A DNA stretch of 5,750 bases from assembly GCA_900548415.1 (NCBI GenBank), contig URKO01000093.1:1-5750 (forward strand), given 5' to 3'. This DNA comes from an uncultured Porphyromonas sp. Lineage in GTDB: Bacteria > Bacteroidota > Bacteroidia > Bacteroidales > Porphyromonadaceae. A program made the position numbers and the translations under genes. Positions within the stretch are counted from its first letter, which is position 1; the number at the start of each line of letters is the position of its first letter. This document shows, in pieces, positions 1 through 5,750 of this stretch. The notes beneath the pieces are model-generated. The model saw nothing but the letters and a program-made list of their open reading frames with translations, was not told the DNA's origin and ran no database searches.

Positions 1-13
1 TCTCGCTGGTTCG

Positions 14-52
14 GGGACGGACGCCCTCCGGCTGGACACTGCCGTGCGTCCC
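14..52. repeat. GC-rich imperfect inverted repeat (hairpin) in the leader
   Basis: Bases 14-19 (GGGACG) pair with 47-52 (CGTCCC). After one G/G mismatch (20/46), bases 21-23 (ACG) pair with 43-45 (CGT), giving nine base pairs around a loop of about 19 bases. A second small stem, TCC 27-29 with GGA 34-36, can form inside the loop. There is no T tract after it, so it is not a typical intrinsic terminator. All three + strand frames are open across bases 1-73 but none gives a recognisable protein, so the end of an upstream gene cannot be shown. It resembles the GC-rich intergenic palindromes common in Bacteroidales genomes; that comparison is from memory. Confidence 0.4.
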
Positions 53-74
53 TACAGCGGGTTACACGACCACT

Positions 75-116
75 AGCCAATAGCTAACAGCCAAGAGCCA
101 ATCTCTAACCTCTAAA
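75..116 (+). repeat. Degenerate 7-bp tandem repeat, six units, upstream of the promoter
   Basis: The stretch divides exactly into six heptads: AGCCAAT, AGCTAAC, AGCCAAG, AGCCAAT, CTCTAAC, CTCTAAA. The first four fit AGCYAAN and the last two keep the CYAA-like core in register (CTCTAAM). The array ends four bases before the TACCTTTG promoter element and covers the place where a -33 element should lie. Nothing in it looks coding. Its function is unknown. It could be a relic of slippage or expansion, a protein-binding array, or upstream promoter context. Confidence 0.6.
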
Positions 117-120
117 TTCG

Positions 121-128
121 TACCTTTG
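121..128 (+). promoter_or_regulatory. Bacteroidota-type -7 promoter element (TACCTTTG) for the operon
   Basis: TACCTTTG matches the Bacteroidota housekeeping -7 consensus TAnnTTTG at every fixed position. A matching -33 TTTG or TTG is not visible 17-23 bases upstream, where the heptad repeat lies, so recognition would rest on the -7 element plus unknown upstream features. Transcription would begin a few bases after 128, leaving a 5' leader of roughly 30-35 bases before the ATG at 169. It is the only good TAnnTTTG match I noticed in a non-coding position in the window. Confidence 0.6.
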
Positions 129-168
129 CATGAGGCTGGTACAGGTCAGCCGAGGCTACGGATCTACA

Positions 169-2046
169 ATGAATACTCACTTTGACATTATCGTAATTGG
201 TGCAGGGCATGCTGGCTGCGAGGCGGCGTGCGCTACGGCGCGCATGGGTGCCTCGACGCTCCTCATCACGGGAGATATGAACAAAGTGGCGCAGCTGAGC
301 TGCAACCCCGCCATGGGCGGCATAGCCAAGGGGCAGATAGTGAGAGAGATAGACGCACTTGGCGGTTACACTGGACAACTGTCTGACGCCGCTACGATAC
401 AGTGGCGCATGCTCAACCGTAGCAAGGGGCCAGCCATGTGGAGCCCACGGGCGCAGCTAGACCGCATGCGCTTTATGGAGCTATGGAGAGGCCAGCTAGA
501 TAGAACGGACGGGTTGGATCTCTGGCAAGACTTCGTCGTAGACATAAAGTTTGGCGCAGAGGATGGCAAACATCTGGTAGTGACGCAGTTGGGCATGACA
601 TTTACAGCGACAAAGGTGATCCTCACGGCGGGAACTTTCCTCGGGGGGCTGATGCACTTCGGTAGGACGATGATCCCTGGCGGACGCATCTCAGAGCCGG
701 CTAGCCACGGCGTCACGGAGTGTCTCGTAGCGGCGGGGCATCACGCAGACCGCATGAAGACGGGTACCCCAGCCCGCATCGATGGGCGCTCCGTAGATTG
801 GTCGCTCGTAGAGGAGCAACCAGGCGACGAGGAGACGGGACGCTTCAGCTTCCTCCCGATGCAGCGTAGTCATCTACGACAGCGCTCCTGCTACATACTC
901 TATACCAACGAAGCTTGCCACGACATACTGCGCGCTTCGCTCAGCGACTCGCCACTCTACAACGGTCAGATACAGAGCATCGGCCCGCGTTACTGCCCCA
1001 GCATAGAGACGAAGATTGTCAACTTCGCCGACCGAACTCGCCATCAGCTCTTCCTCGAGCCCGAGGGTGAGGAGACGAACGAGTACTACCTCAACGGCTT
1101 TAGTTCGTCGCTCCCTATCGATACGCAGATCAGAGCTTTACAGACGATCCCCGCACTGCGAGATGTACAGCTCTACCGTCCGGGCTATGCGATCGAGTAC
1201 GACTTCTTTGACCCTCGCGACCTGCACCATACGCTGGAGAGTAAGCTGGTCCTTGGCCTTTACCTAGCTGGTCAGGTGAACGGCACCACCGGCTACGAAG
1301 AGGCAGCCGGACAAGGTCTCCTCGCAGGGATCAATGCTGCCTTAGCCCTACAAAAAAAGGCTCCGCTCATCCTAAGACGAGACGAAGCCTACATAGGTGT
1401 CCTCATTGACGATCTCGTGACTAAGGGAGTCGACGAGCCATATCGTATGTTCACCTCACGTGCTGAGTACCGTATACTCCTGCGTCAAGACAATGCCGAC
1501 CTGCGACTGACGCCCTATGCGGAGCAACTGGGGCTAGCTACCACAGAGCGACTGAATCGCCTCGAGCAGATCAAAGAGGGCATAGCAGCTCTAGACAATC
1601 TCTGTGCTAACTACTCAGTCAAGCCGGAGGAGGTCAACGGCTACCTTGCCACTCTAGGCGAGAAGCCACTAGACTTCGGCACCAAGCTCACCACCCTACT
1701 CCTTCGTCCGCACGTTTCGCTCACTGGTTTGATCGCCCAGCTAAACGATTTCGCCACGCAGGTGGCAACTTTGATCGGTAATGACGAGGAGATCCTCACA
1801 CGCACTGAGACCGCTATCAAGTATCGAGGCTACATCGAGCGAGAGGAGCAAGCCGCTCAGAAGCTTCACCGCCTCGAGTCGCTGACGCTAGGCGACAAGC
1901 TCGACTACCAGCAGATTACCGCACTCCCCATAGAGGCTCGCGAGAAGCTCTCTCGCATCCGCCCCGCCACCATCGCTCAGGCCGCCCGCATCCCAGGCAT
2001 CTCCCCGAGCGACATCAACATACTCCTAGTTTTATTGGGACGATAG
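169..2046 (+). CDS. mnmG: tRNA uridine-5-carboxymethylaminomethyl modification enzyme MnmG (GidA)
   Basis: FAD-dependent cytosolic enzyme. With MnmE it builds the cmnm5 group on wobble uridine U34 of several tRNAs, using methylene-tetrahydrofolate, and so supports accurate reading of split codon boxes. Counting from the ATG at 169 (625 residues, normal for the family), the Rossmann FAD motif GAGHAG is at 11-16. The SCNP motif carries Cys45 and PRYCPSIE carries Cys276; these match the two cysteines known to matter in E. coli MnmG (47 and 277). A second FAD-site motif, GYEEAAGQG, starts at 375 and SRAEYR is at 430-435. The C-terminal helical MnmE/tRNA-binding domain includes GYIEREE and ends in an ILLVLLGR tail. 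An in-frame ATG at 130 would add 13 residues, but it lies two bases after the -7 promoter element and so probably upstream of the transcript start. The 169 start puts the FAD motif at the usual distance from the N-terminus. First gene of the operon; no Shine-Dalgarno, as is usual in this phylum. Confidence 0.97.
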   Translation: MNTHFDIIVIGAGHAGCEAACATARMGASTLLITGDMNKVAQLSCNPAMGGIAKGQIVREIDALGGYTGQLSDAATIQWRMLNRSKGPAMWSPRAQLDRMRFMELWRGQLDRTDGLDLWQDFVVDIKFGAEDGKHLVVTQLGMTFTATKVILTAGTFLGGLMHFGRTMIPGGRISEPASHGVTECLVAAGHHADRMKTGTPARIDGRSVDWSLVEEQPGDEETGRFSFLPMQRSHLRQRSCYILYTNEACHDILRASLSDSPLYNGQIQSIGPRYCPSIETKIVNFADRTRHQLFLEPEGEETNEYYLNGFSSSLPIDTQIRALQTIPALRDVQLYRPGYAIEYDFFDPRDLHHTLESKLVLGLYLAGQVNGTTGYEEAAGQGLLAGINAALALQKKAPLILRRDEAYIGVLIDDLVTKGVDEPYRMFTSRAEYRILLRQDNADLRLTPYAEQLGLATTERLNRLEQIKEGIAALDNLCANYSVKPEEVNGYLATLGEKPLDFGTKLTTLLLRPHVSLTGLIAQLNDFATQVATLIGNDEEILTRTETAIKYRGYIEREEQAAQKLHRLESLTLGDKLDYQQITALPIEAREKLSRIRPATIAQAARIPGISPSDINILLVLLGR

Positions 2047-2051
2047 CTCAC

Positions 2052-2067
2052 CGTTTCACGTGAAACA
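2052..2067. other. parS: Probable parS chromosome-partition site (ParB/Spo0J binding)
   Basis: Bases 2053-2066 form a perfect 14-bp palindrome, GTTTCACGTGAAAC. Extended to 16 bases, CGTTTCACGTGAAACA differs from the well-known bacterial parS consensus TGTTTCACGTGAAACA only at the first base. parS sites load the CTPase ParB, which works with ParA and SMC to segregate origins, and they usually lie near oriC. The site fills most of the 27-base mnmG-uvrC gap and ends six bases before the uvrC start codon. A chance match this long in such a short spacer is unlikely. No parA or parB lies in the window, so the role is inferred from the site alone. A palindromic operator for another regulator is the main alternative. 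Confidence 0.8.
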
Positions 2068-2073
2068 ATCAAA

Positions 2074-3882
2074 ATGGACCGAGACGAAATCAAAGCTATC
2101 CTCCCAACCATCCCGCAAGAGCCAGGATGCTATCAGTACCGCAACAAGAACGGGACGATCATCTACGTGGGCAAAGCGAAGAATCTGCGCAACCGCGTCT
2201 CTTCGTACTTCAACAATTCGCCAAAGAACCCAAAGACGACGAGATTGGTCAGCGAAATTCGCCAACTAGAGTATTTTGTGGTCAACAGCGAGGCAGAAGC
2301 TTTGGTCTTGGAGAATAACTTGATCAAGACCCACCTGCCGAAGTACAACATACTACTCAAGGACGACAAGTCCTACCCTCGTATTGTCATCACGGACGAG
2401 CCGTTTCCCCGTATTTTTACCACAAGAAAAGAGGTGGGCAAGGGGGACTACTTCGGTCCCTACCCCAACGTGGCGATGGCGCACACCGTCATCGAGCTAA
2501 TTCATCGGGTCCTCCAGCTACGCTCATGTCGCTACGCTTTGACCCCCGAGGTGGTACGAGAGCGACGAGTAGACCTTTGTCTGCAATACCACATCAAGAA
2601 GTGCGGTGGTCCCTGCCAAGGGTTGGTCTCGGCTGAGGAGTACGCCCATGCGGTGCAGCTAGCCCGGCGCATCCTCAAGGGAGAGATAAACATCCTCATA
2701 GAGGAGGAAGTGGAGGAGATGAATCGCATGAGCGAGCGACTAGAGTTCGAGCGAGCCGAACAGCATCGTCAGAACATTGAGACGCTACGTCGCTATTCGG
2801 GCAAGCATGTCGTCGCCCCAAACATTCGCGAGGCAGATGTCTTTGCATACGATGAGGACGATGTCAATGGTTTCGTCTGTATGATGCAGGTACGCCACGG
2901 GGCAGTCGTCTTAGCGCACAACTTAACCTTTAAGAAAACGGTAGACTCCACGCAAAGCGACCTGCTCACTTACCTGATAGAGGAACTAAGGCAGCGCTTC
3001 GGCAGCACGGCTCGTGAGGTAATCCTGGCGGAGCCTGGCGAATGGGAGAGCGACAGCTATCGGATCACCGTACCACAGCGAGGCGAGAAGAAGCAAATCC
3101 TCGAGCTAGCTCAACGCAACGTATCACGCTATCGCTGGGACTGCTACAAGCGTCAGGAGAAGCTCAACCCCGAGCAACGAGCCACACGTCTCCTCACTAC
3201 GATGAAGAAGGATCTAGGCATCGATCGCCTACCCCGCCACATGGAGTGCTTTGACAACTCAAATATACAAGGCACCAATCCCGTAGCCGCCTGCGTGGTC
3301 TTTAAGAATGGTAAGCCGGCGAAGAGCGAGTACAGAAAGTTTCATGTGAAAACAGTCGTCGGGGCTGACGACTATCGGACGATGCGTGAGATCATCTACC
3401 GACGCTATCGCCGTGTGCTGGACGAGGGGCAATCGCTCCCAGACCTGATCATCATAGATGGTGGCAAGGGGCAACTACATGTCGCCTGCGAGACGCTCAA
3501 GGAGCTAGGCATCTACGACAAAGTGTGCGTCTTCGGTCTTGCGGAGCGTTTCGAAGAGCTATACCGTCCAGGCGAGTCGGAGCCTTTGGTCTTGGATCGT
3601 CGATCAGAAACGCTCAAGGTGGTCTGTCATATACGTGACGAGGCGCACCGCTTTGGTATCACCTTCCATAGAGATAGTCGCTCGAAGCAGCAGACGAAGA
3701 GCATCCTCGATGAGATCCCAGGGATTGGTGCACGGAGCAAGGAGACATTACTGCAAGCCTTCAAGACGCCCCAAAGAGTCGTCAAGGCTAGTCGTGCCGA
3801 GCTGATCGCAACCCTCGGCACGAGCAAGGGGAACAAGCTGTACAATCACCTACACCCCGACGAATCTACAGAAACAACCTAG
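2074..3882 (+). CDS. uvrC: UvrABC excinuclease subunit C
   Basis: Dual-nuclease subunit of nucleotide excision repair: recruited by UvrB to damaged DNA, it cuts on both sides of the lesion. Its 602 residues are a normal length and all domains are present. The N-terminal GIY-YIG nuclease (about 12-90) includes the IYVGKAKNLRNRV segment at 30-42 and the likely catalytic Glu80 in LENNLIK. Four cysteines (152, 169, 177, 181) match the family's Cys cluster, reported to hold an iron-sulfur cluster. A UVR motif at about 205-240 would contact UvrB. The RNase H-like nuclease has Asp394 (CFDNSN), Asp462 (DGGKGQ) and His525 (DEAHRF) as the expected catalytic triad. A C-terminal helix-hairpin-helix region starts near 545 (IPGIGARSKETLL). 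The ATG at 2074 is the only plausible start after the in-frame mnmG stop at 2044-2046. There is no Shine-Dalgarno; the upstream sequence is A-rich and contains the parS-like palindrome. Confidence 0.98.
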   Translation: MDRDEIKAILPTIPQEPGCYQYRNKNGTIIYVGKAKNLRNRVSSYFNNSPKNPKTTRLVSEIRQLEYFVVNSEAEALVLENNLIKTHLPKYNILLKDDKSYPRIVITDEPFPRIFTTRKEVGKGDYFGPYPNVAMAHTVIELIHRVLQLRSCRYALTPEVVRERRVDLCLQYHIKKCGGPCQGLVSAEEYAHAVQLARRILKGEINILIEEEVEEMNRMSERLEFERAEQHRQNIETLRRYSGKHVVAPNIREADVFAYDEDDVNGFVCMMQVRHGAVVLAHNLTFKKTVDSTQSDLLTYLIEELRQRFGSTAREVILAEPGEWESDSYRITVPQRGEKKQILELAQRNVSRYRWDCYKRQEKLNPEQRATRLLTTMKKDLGIDRLPRHMECFDNSNIQGTNPVAACVVFKNGKPAKSEYRKFHVKTVVGADDYRTMREIIYRRYRRVLDEGQSLPDLIIIDGGKGQLHVACETLKELGIYDKVCVFGLAERFEELYRPGESEPLVLDRRSETLKVVCHIRDEAHRFGITFHRDSRSKQQTKSILDEIPGIGARSKETLLQAFKTPQRVVKASRAELIATLGTSKGNKLYNHLHPDESTETT

Positions 3883-3894
3883 AGAAGAAACAGT

Positions 3895-4347
3895 ATGAAA
3901 GCACTTTTACAGCGAGTCACCCACGCCTCTGTGTCGATCGACGGCAACTGCGTCGGGAGCATCCAGCAAGGTATCGTCCTACTCCTCGGCATCGGCTACG
4001 AAGATGGTTCCGAGCAGATCGAGAAGCTCTGCCAGAAGGTGTGCAAGCTACGCATCTTCGATGACGAGGAGGGCGTAATGAACCGTTCACTGCTGGACAT
4101 TGGTGGCGAAGCGCTCGTCGTGAGCCAGTTTACGCTCATGGCAAACTGTCGCAAAGGCAACCGTCCGAGCTATATCGAGGCCGCCAAGGGTGAGGTCTCG
4201 GAGCCGCTCTACGAGCAGTTTGTCGCAAAGATGCGTCTCATCATGGGCGCAGATTCAATTAAAACCGGTAAATTTGGAGCCGATATGCAGGTAGAGATAC
4301 ATAACGATGGACCTGTGACCATCATCCTAGACACCGACACGCTCTAA
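3895..4347 (+). CDS. dtd: D-aminoacyl-tRNA deacylase
   Basis: Cytosolic proofreading enzyme that hydrolyses D-amino acids (classically D-Tyr) and also glycine mischarged on tRNA, keeping D-residues out of translation. The 150-residue length is normal. It starts with the family signature MKALLQRVTHASVSI. The two active-site motifs are present: SQFTL at 77-81 and GPVT at 139-142, the latter supplying the Gly-cisPro pair that rejects L-substrates across the dimer interface. NRPSYIEAA and TGKFGADMQV are further conserved blocks. It begins 12 bases after the uvrC stop, preceded by a purine-rich stretch (AGAGAAGAAA, 3881-3890) that may act as a weak ribosome-binding site. Its stop overlaps the next start by one base. 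Confidence 0.97.
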   Translation: MKALLQRVTHASVSIDGNCVGSIQQGIVLLLGIGYEDGSEQIEKLCQKVCKLRIFDDEEGVMNRSLLDIGGEALVVSQFTLMANCRKGNRPSYIEAAKGEVSEPLYEQFVAKMRLIMGADSIKTGKFGADMQVEIHNDGPVTIILDTDTL

Positions 4348-4721
4348 TGGACGCTACTAACAAAGCAAAAGAGACGACGCTAGACGAACTACAGCAGCTG
4401 GTCGACGAGTGGATACGCACCTACGGTGTGCGCTACTTCGACCCGCTGACCAATATGGCGATCCTCACGGAGGAGACGGGCGAGGTGGCACGTGTTATGG
4501 CACGGCTCTACGGTGAGCAGAGTGCTAAAGCGTCCGATCATCTCGACCTTGCGGACGAGCTGGCAGACCTGCTCTGGGTGCTCACCTGCATTGCCAACCA
4601 GTGCGGAGTCAATCTACAGGAGGCACTTGAAAAGAACCTCCAGAAGAAGACAAAACGCGACGCAACCAGACACTTAAACAACGACAAGTTACGCTCTAAG
4701 CAAGCAGATACAACAGAATAA
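4347..4721 (+). CDS. MazG-like nucleotide pyrophosphohydrolase
   Basis: Small (124 residues) all-alpha NTP pyrophosphatase of the single-domain MazG-like group. Such enzymes cut NTPs or dNTPs to the monophosphate and PPi and are thought to remove damaged or surplus nucleotides. The metal-binding EExxE motif is at 42-46 (EETGE) and the paired ExxD motif is in DELAD at 70-74 (Glu71, Asp74), spaced as expected for the superfamily. A conserved basic stretch, KKTKRDATRH, is at 100-109. It is about half the size of the two-domain E. coli MazG, so it is not that protein; the substrate cannot be told from sequence. The start codon overlaps the dtd stop (TAATG), which suggests translational coupling. 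The gene ends in a tandem stop, TAATAA (4719-4724). Nothing suggests a toxin-antitoxin role here. Confidence 0.9.
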   Translation: MDATNKAKETTLDELQQLVDEWIRTYGVRYFDPLTNMAILTEETGEVARVMARLYGEQSAKASDHLDLADELADLLWVLTCIANQCGVNLQEALEKNLQKKTKRDATRHLNNDKLRSKQADTTE

Positions 4722-4745
4722 TAAACCTTCAAACAATACAAACCA

Positions 4746-5612
4746 ATGCATCAGATAGACAAATACCATAAAGCAATCTCGCTCTACGAACCTATCGAGG
4801 GAGATGTTACCGCCAAGGTACAAGCAATCATCGACAAGCACTATAAGGAGTGCTACACACCAGAGGTCCTCAAGCTACTCTACAGCTGTATAGACCTAAC
4901 CACGCTGATGGGAGGTGATACCGACGAGAGCGTCACCAAGATGGTCGCTGGAGTTAACGACTTCGAGACTAACCATCCCGACATCCCCAACGTAGCCGCC
5001 ATCTGCGTCTATCCCGCTCTGGTACCTACTGTCAAGGCTACGCTCACCTGTCCCGATGTACGCATCGCTTCGGTAGCTGCAGGCTTTCCCGCTAGCCAGA
5101 CCTTCCCAGAGATCAAGGTCGCTGAGGTCTCTATGGCTGTCTCCGAGGGAGCCAACGAAGTAGACGTTGTCCTCAACCTAAACCGCTTCTTATCAGAGGA
5201 CTACGACGGCGTATGCACCGAAATCGAGGAGCTCAAGGACGCCGCTCACGGAGCGCACCTCAAGGTGATTATCGAGTCTGGTCTACTCGCTGACCCACGA
5301 CAGATACAGATCGCATCGATCCTATCGCTCTACTCAGGCGCAGACTTCATCAAGACCTCCACAGGCAAGGAGTATCCAGGCGCTTCACTGGAGGCCGCTT
5401 ACGTTATGTGTCAGACGCTACGCAAGTATTACGAGCAGCACGGTGAGCGTCGTGGCTTCAAGGCGAGCGGTGGTGTCCGCACGCCAGAGGACGTGGTCAA
5501 GTACTACTGCATCGTCAAGGAGATCCTTGGCGAGGAGTGGCTCACCCCTGAGCTCTTCCGTCTAGGTGCAAGCAGTCTTGGCAAGAATCTCCTCAAGGCG
5601 ATCGAGGGATAA
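4746..5612 (+). CDS. deoC: Deoxyribose-phosphate aldolase
   Basis: Class I aldolase that splits 2-deoxy-D-ribose 5-phosphate into glyceraldehyde 3-phosphate and acetaldehyde, the last step of deoxynucleoside catabolism. Visible features: DLTTLMGGDTDE near the N-terminus; NEVDVV with Asp140 (equivalent to E. coli Asp102); the Schiff-base Lys203 in FIKTSTGK (E. coli Lys167); and the second essential lysine, Lys239, in FKASGGVRT (E. coli Lys201). At 288 residues it is about 30 longer than the E. coli enzyme; the extra length is mainly N-terminal, ahead of the barrel. The ATG at 4746 is the only reasonable start, since the next Met falls after the conserved DLTTL segment begins. It lies 24 bases after the MazG-like stop with no clear promoter between, so it is most likely read as the last gene of the operon. 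No deoR, deoA or deoB neighbour is visible. Confidence 0.97.
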   Translation: MHQIDKYHKAISLYEPIEGDVTAKVQAIIDKHYKECYTPEVLKLLYSCIDLTTLMGGDTDESVTKMVAGVNDFETNHPDIPNVAAICVYPALVPTVKATLTCPDVRIASVAAGFPASQTFPEIKVAEVSMAVSEGANEVDVVLNLNRFLSEDYDGVCTEIEELKDAAHGAHLKVIIESGLLADPRQIQIASILSLYSGADFIKTSTGKEYPGASLEAAYVMCQTLRKYYEQHGERRGFKASGGVRTPEDVVKYYCIVKEILGEEWLTPELFRLGASSLGKNLLKAIEG

Positions 5613-5622
5613 GAGACAAATT

Positions 5623-5674
5623 AAAAAGCTATGCCCCACCACACCGATGAAAGTGGAGAGGGGCATAGCTTTTT
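5623..5674 (+). terminator. Strong intrinsic terminator after deoC, probably bidirectional
   Basis: Two perfectly complementary 15-base arms, AAAAAGCTATGCCCC (5623-5637) and GGGGCATAGCTTTTT (5660-5674), enclose a 22-base loop. Inside the loop, CCAC (5639-5642) can pair with GTGG (5653-5656), lengthening the stem past a small bulge. The arm ends in five T's on the + strand and five A's precede the stem, so it could also stop transcription arriving on the - strand. It begins 10 bases after the deoC stop and marks the end of the operon. Confidence 0.93.
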
Positions 5675-5750
5675 GCCAAATCTGCTCACCGCAAAGCCAC
5701 AGAGAGCAACAAAAGAGCCAAACGGCCCGAAACTAGCCAAAACGAGAAAC
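5675..5750. other. Non-coding tail with AGCCAA motifs, no gene supported
   Basis: No recognisable gene lies here. AGCCAAA occurs at 5716-5722 and 5735-5741, and the 9-mers AAGAGCCAA (5713-5721) and ACTAGCCAA (5732-5740) also occur in the leader upstream of mnmG (93-101 and 72-80). One - strand frame is open to the window edge, but it runs through the terminator hairpin and gives no family-like protein. The stretch may be the upstream region of the next gene, but no TAnnTTTG promoter element is visible before the window ends. Confidence 0.4.

Noticed and set aside
112..378. Open frames on the - strand across mnmG and the leader
   Set aside because: They are shadows of the + strand gene, with no family resemblance and no promoter. 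The same applies to the other antisense frames at 366-716, 691-873, 2056-2265, 2163-2369, 2532-2729, 3259-3474, 3627-3845 and 4538-4741.
1453..1467. Internal CACGTG core in mnmG (CCTCACGTGCTGAG)
   Set aside because: Only the core and one flanking base are symmetric, far from the parS consensus. It encodes the conserved SRAEYR motif.
2060..2269. Alternative + strand frames inside uvrC and other genes
   Set aside because: They overlap genes with complete conserved domains; the products are low-complexity Arg/Ser-rich sequences typical of out-of-frame reading.
3339..3353. Second parS-like sequence inside uvrC (GTTTCATGTGAAAAC)
   Set aside because: It lacks the central CACGTG core (CATGTG instead) and matches only 12 of 16 consensus positions. 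It encodes the conserved FHVKT segment of UvrC, so protein constraint explains it.
4487..4497. CACGTG core in the MazG-like gene (GGCACGTGTT)
   Set aside because: The flanks do not match parS on either side, so it is chance within coding sequence.
4722..4745. Separate promoter for deoC in the 24-base gap
   Set aside because: No TAnnTTTG element or -33 TTTG is present; the gap is simply A-rich, as usual before starts in this group.
5666..5675. Possible -7 promoter TAGCTTTTTG at the terminator arm
   Set aside because: The spacing does not fit TAnnTTTG, and the sequence is fully explained as the 3' arm and T tract of the terminator.
1..5750. CRISPR array, tRNA, rRNA, insertion sequence or phage genes
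   Set aside because: No spaced direct repeats, cloverleaf, transposase motif or terminal inverted repeats were seen; nearly all DNA is accounted for by five housekeeping genes.

Overview
The window looks like a chromosomal housekeeping segment from the phylum Bacteroidota, order Bacteroidales. A Porphyromonas-like genome with about even base composition is my best guess. The reasons are the gene order mnmG-uvrC-dtd-(MazG-like)-deoC, a perfect Bacteroidota-type -7 promoter element (TAnnTTTG) upstream of the first gene, and the near absence of Shine-Dalgarno sequences before the starts. The genus is inferred from gene content and style, not proven.

Layout: bases 1-168 are a non-coding leader with a GC-rich imperfect inverted repeat, a degenerate 7-bp tandem repeat, and the promoter. 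Five genes on the + strand then follow, tightly packed: mnmG (tRNA wobble-uridine modification), uvrC (nucleotide excision repair), dtd (D-aminoacyl-tRNA deacylase), a MazG-like nucleotide pyrophosphohydrolase, and deoC (deoxyribose-phosphate aldolase). Gaps are 27, 12, -1 (overlap) and 24 bases. A strong, nearly symmetric hairpin terminator closes the unit at 5623-5674. The last ~75 bases hold no supported gene. The layout suggests one operon read from the promoter at about 121-128 to the terminator.

The genes share a loose theme of fidelity and clean-up. They cover decoding accuracy (MnmG), DNA damage incision (UvrC), removal of D-amino acids from tRNA (Dtd), probable hydrolysis of non-canonical or surplus NTPs (MazG-like) and breakdown of deoxyribose 5-phosphate (DeoC). 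All five have intact catalytic motifs and near-standard lengths, so none is a new protein system.

The most notable item is non-coding. The 27-base mnmG-uvrC gap contains a perfect 14-bp palindrome, GTTTCACGTGAAAC, that matches 15 of 16 positions of the chromosomal parS (ParB/Spo0J binding) consensus. It is probably a centromere-like partition site. The second item of interest is the heptad repeat abutting a promoter that has no recognisable -33 element.
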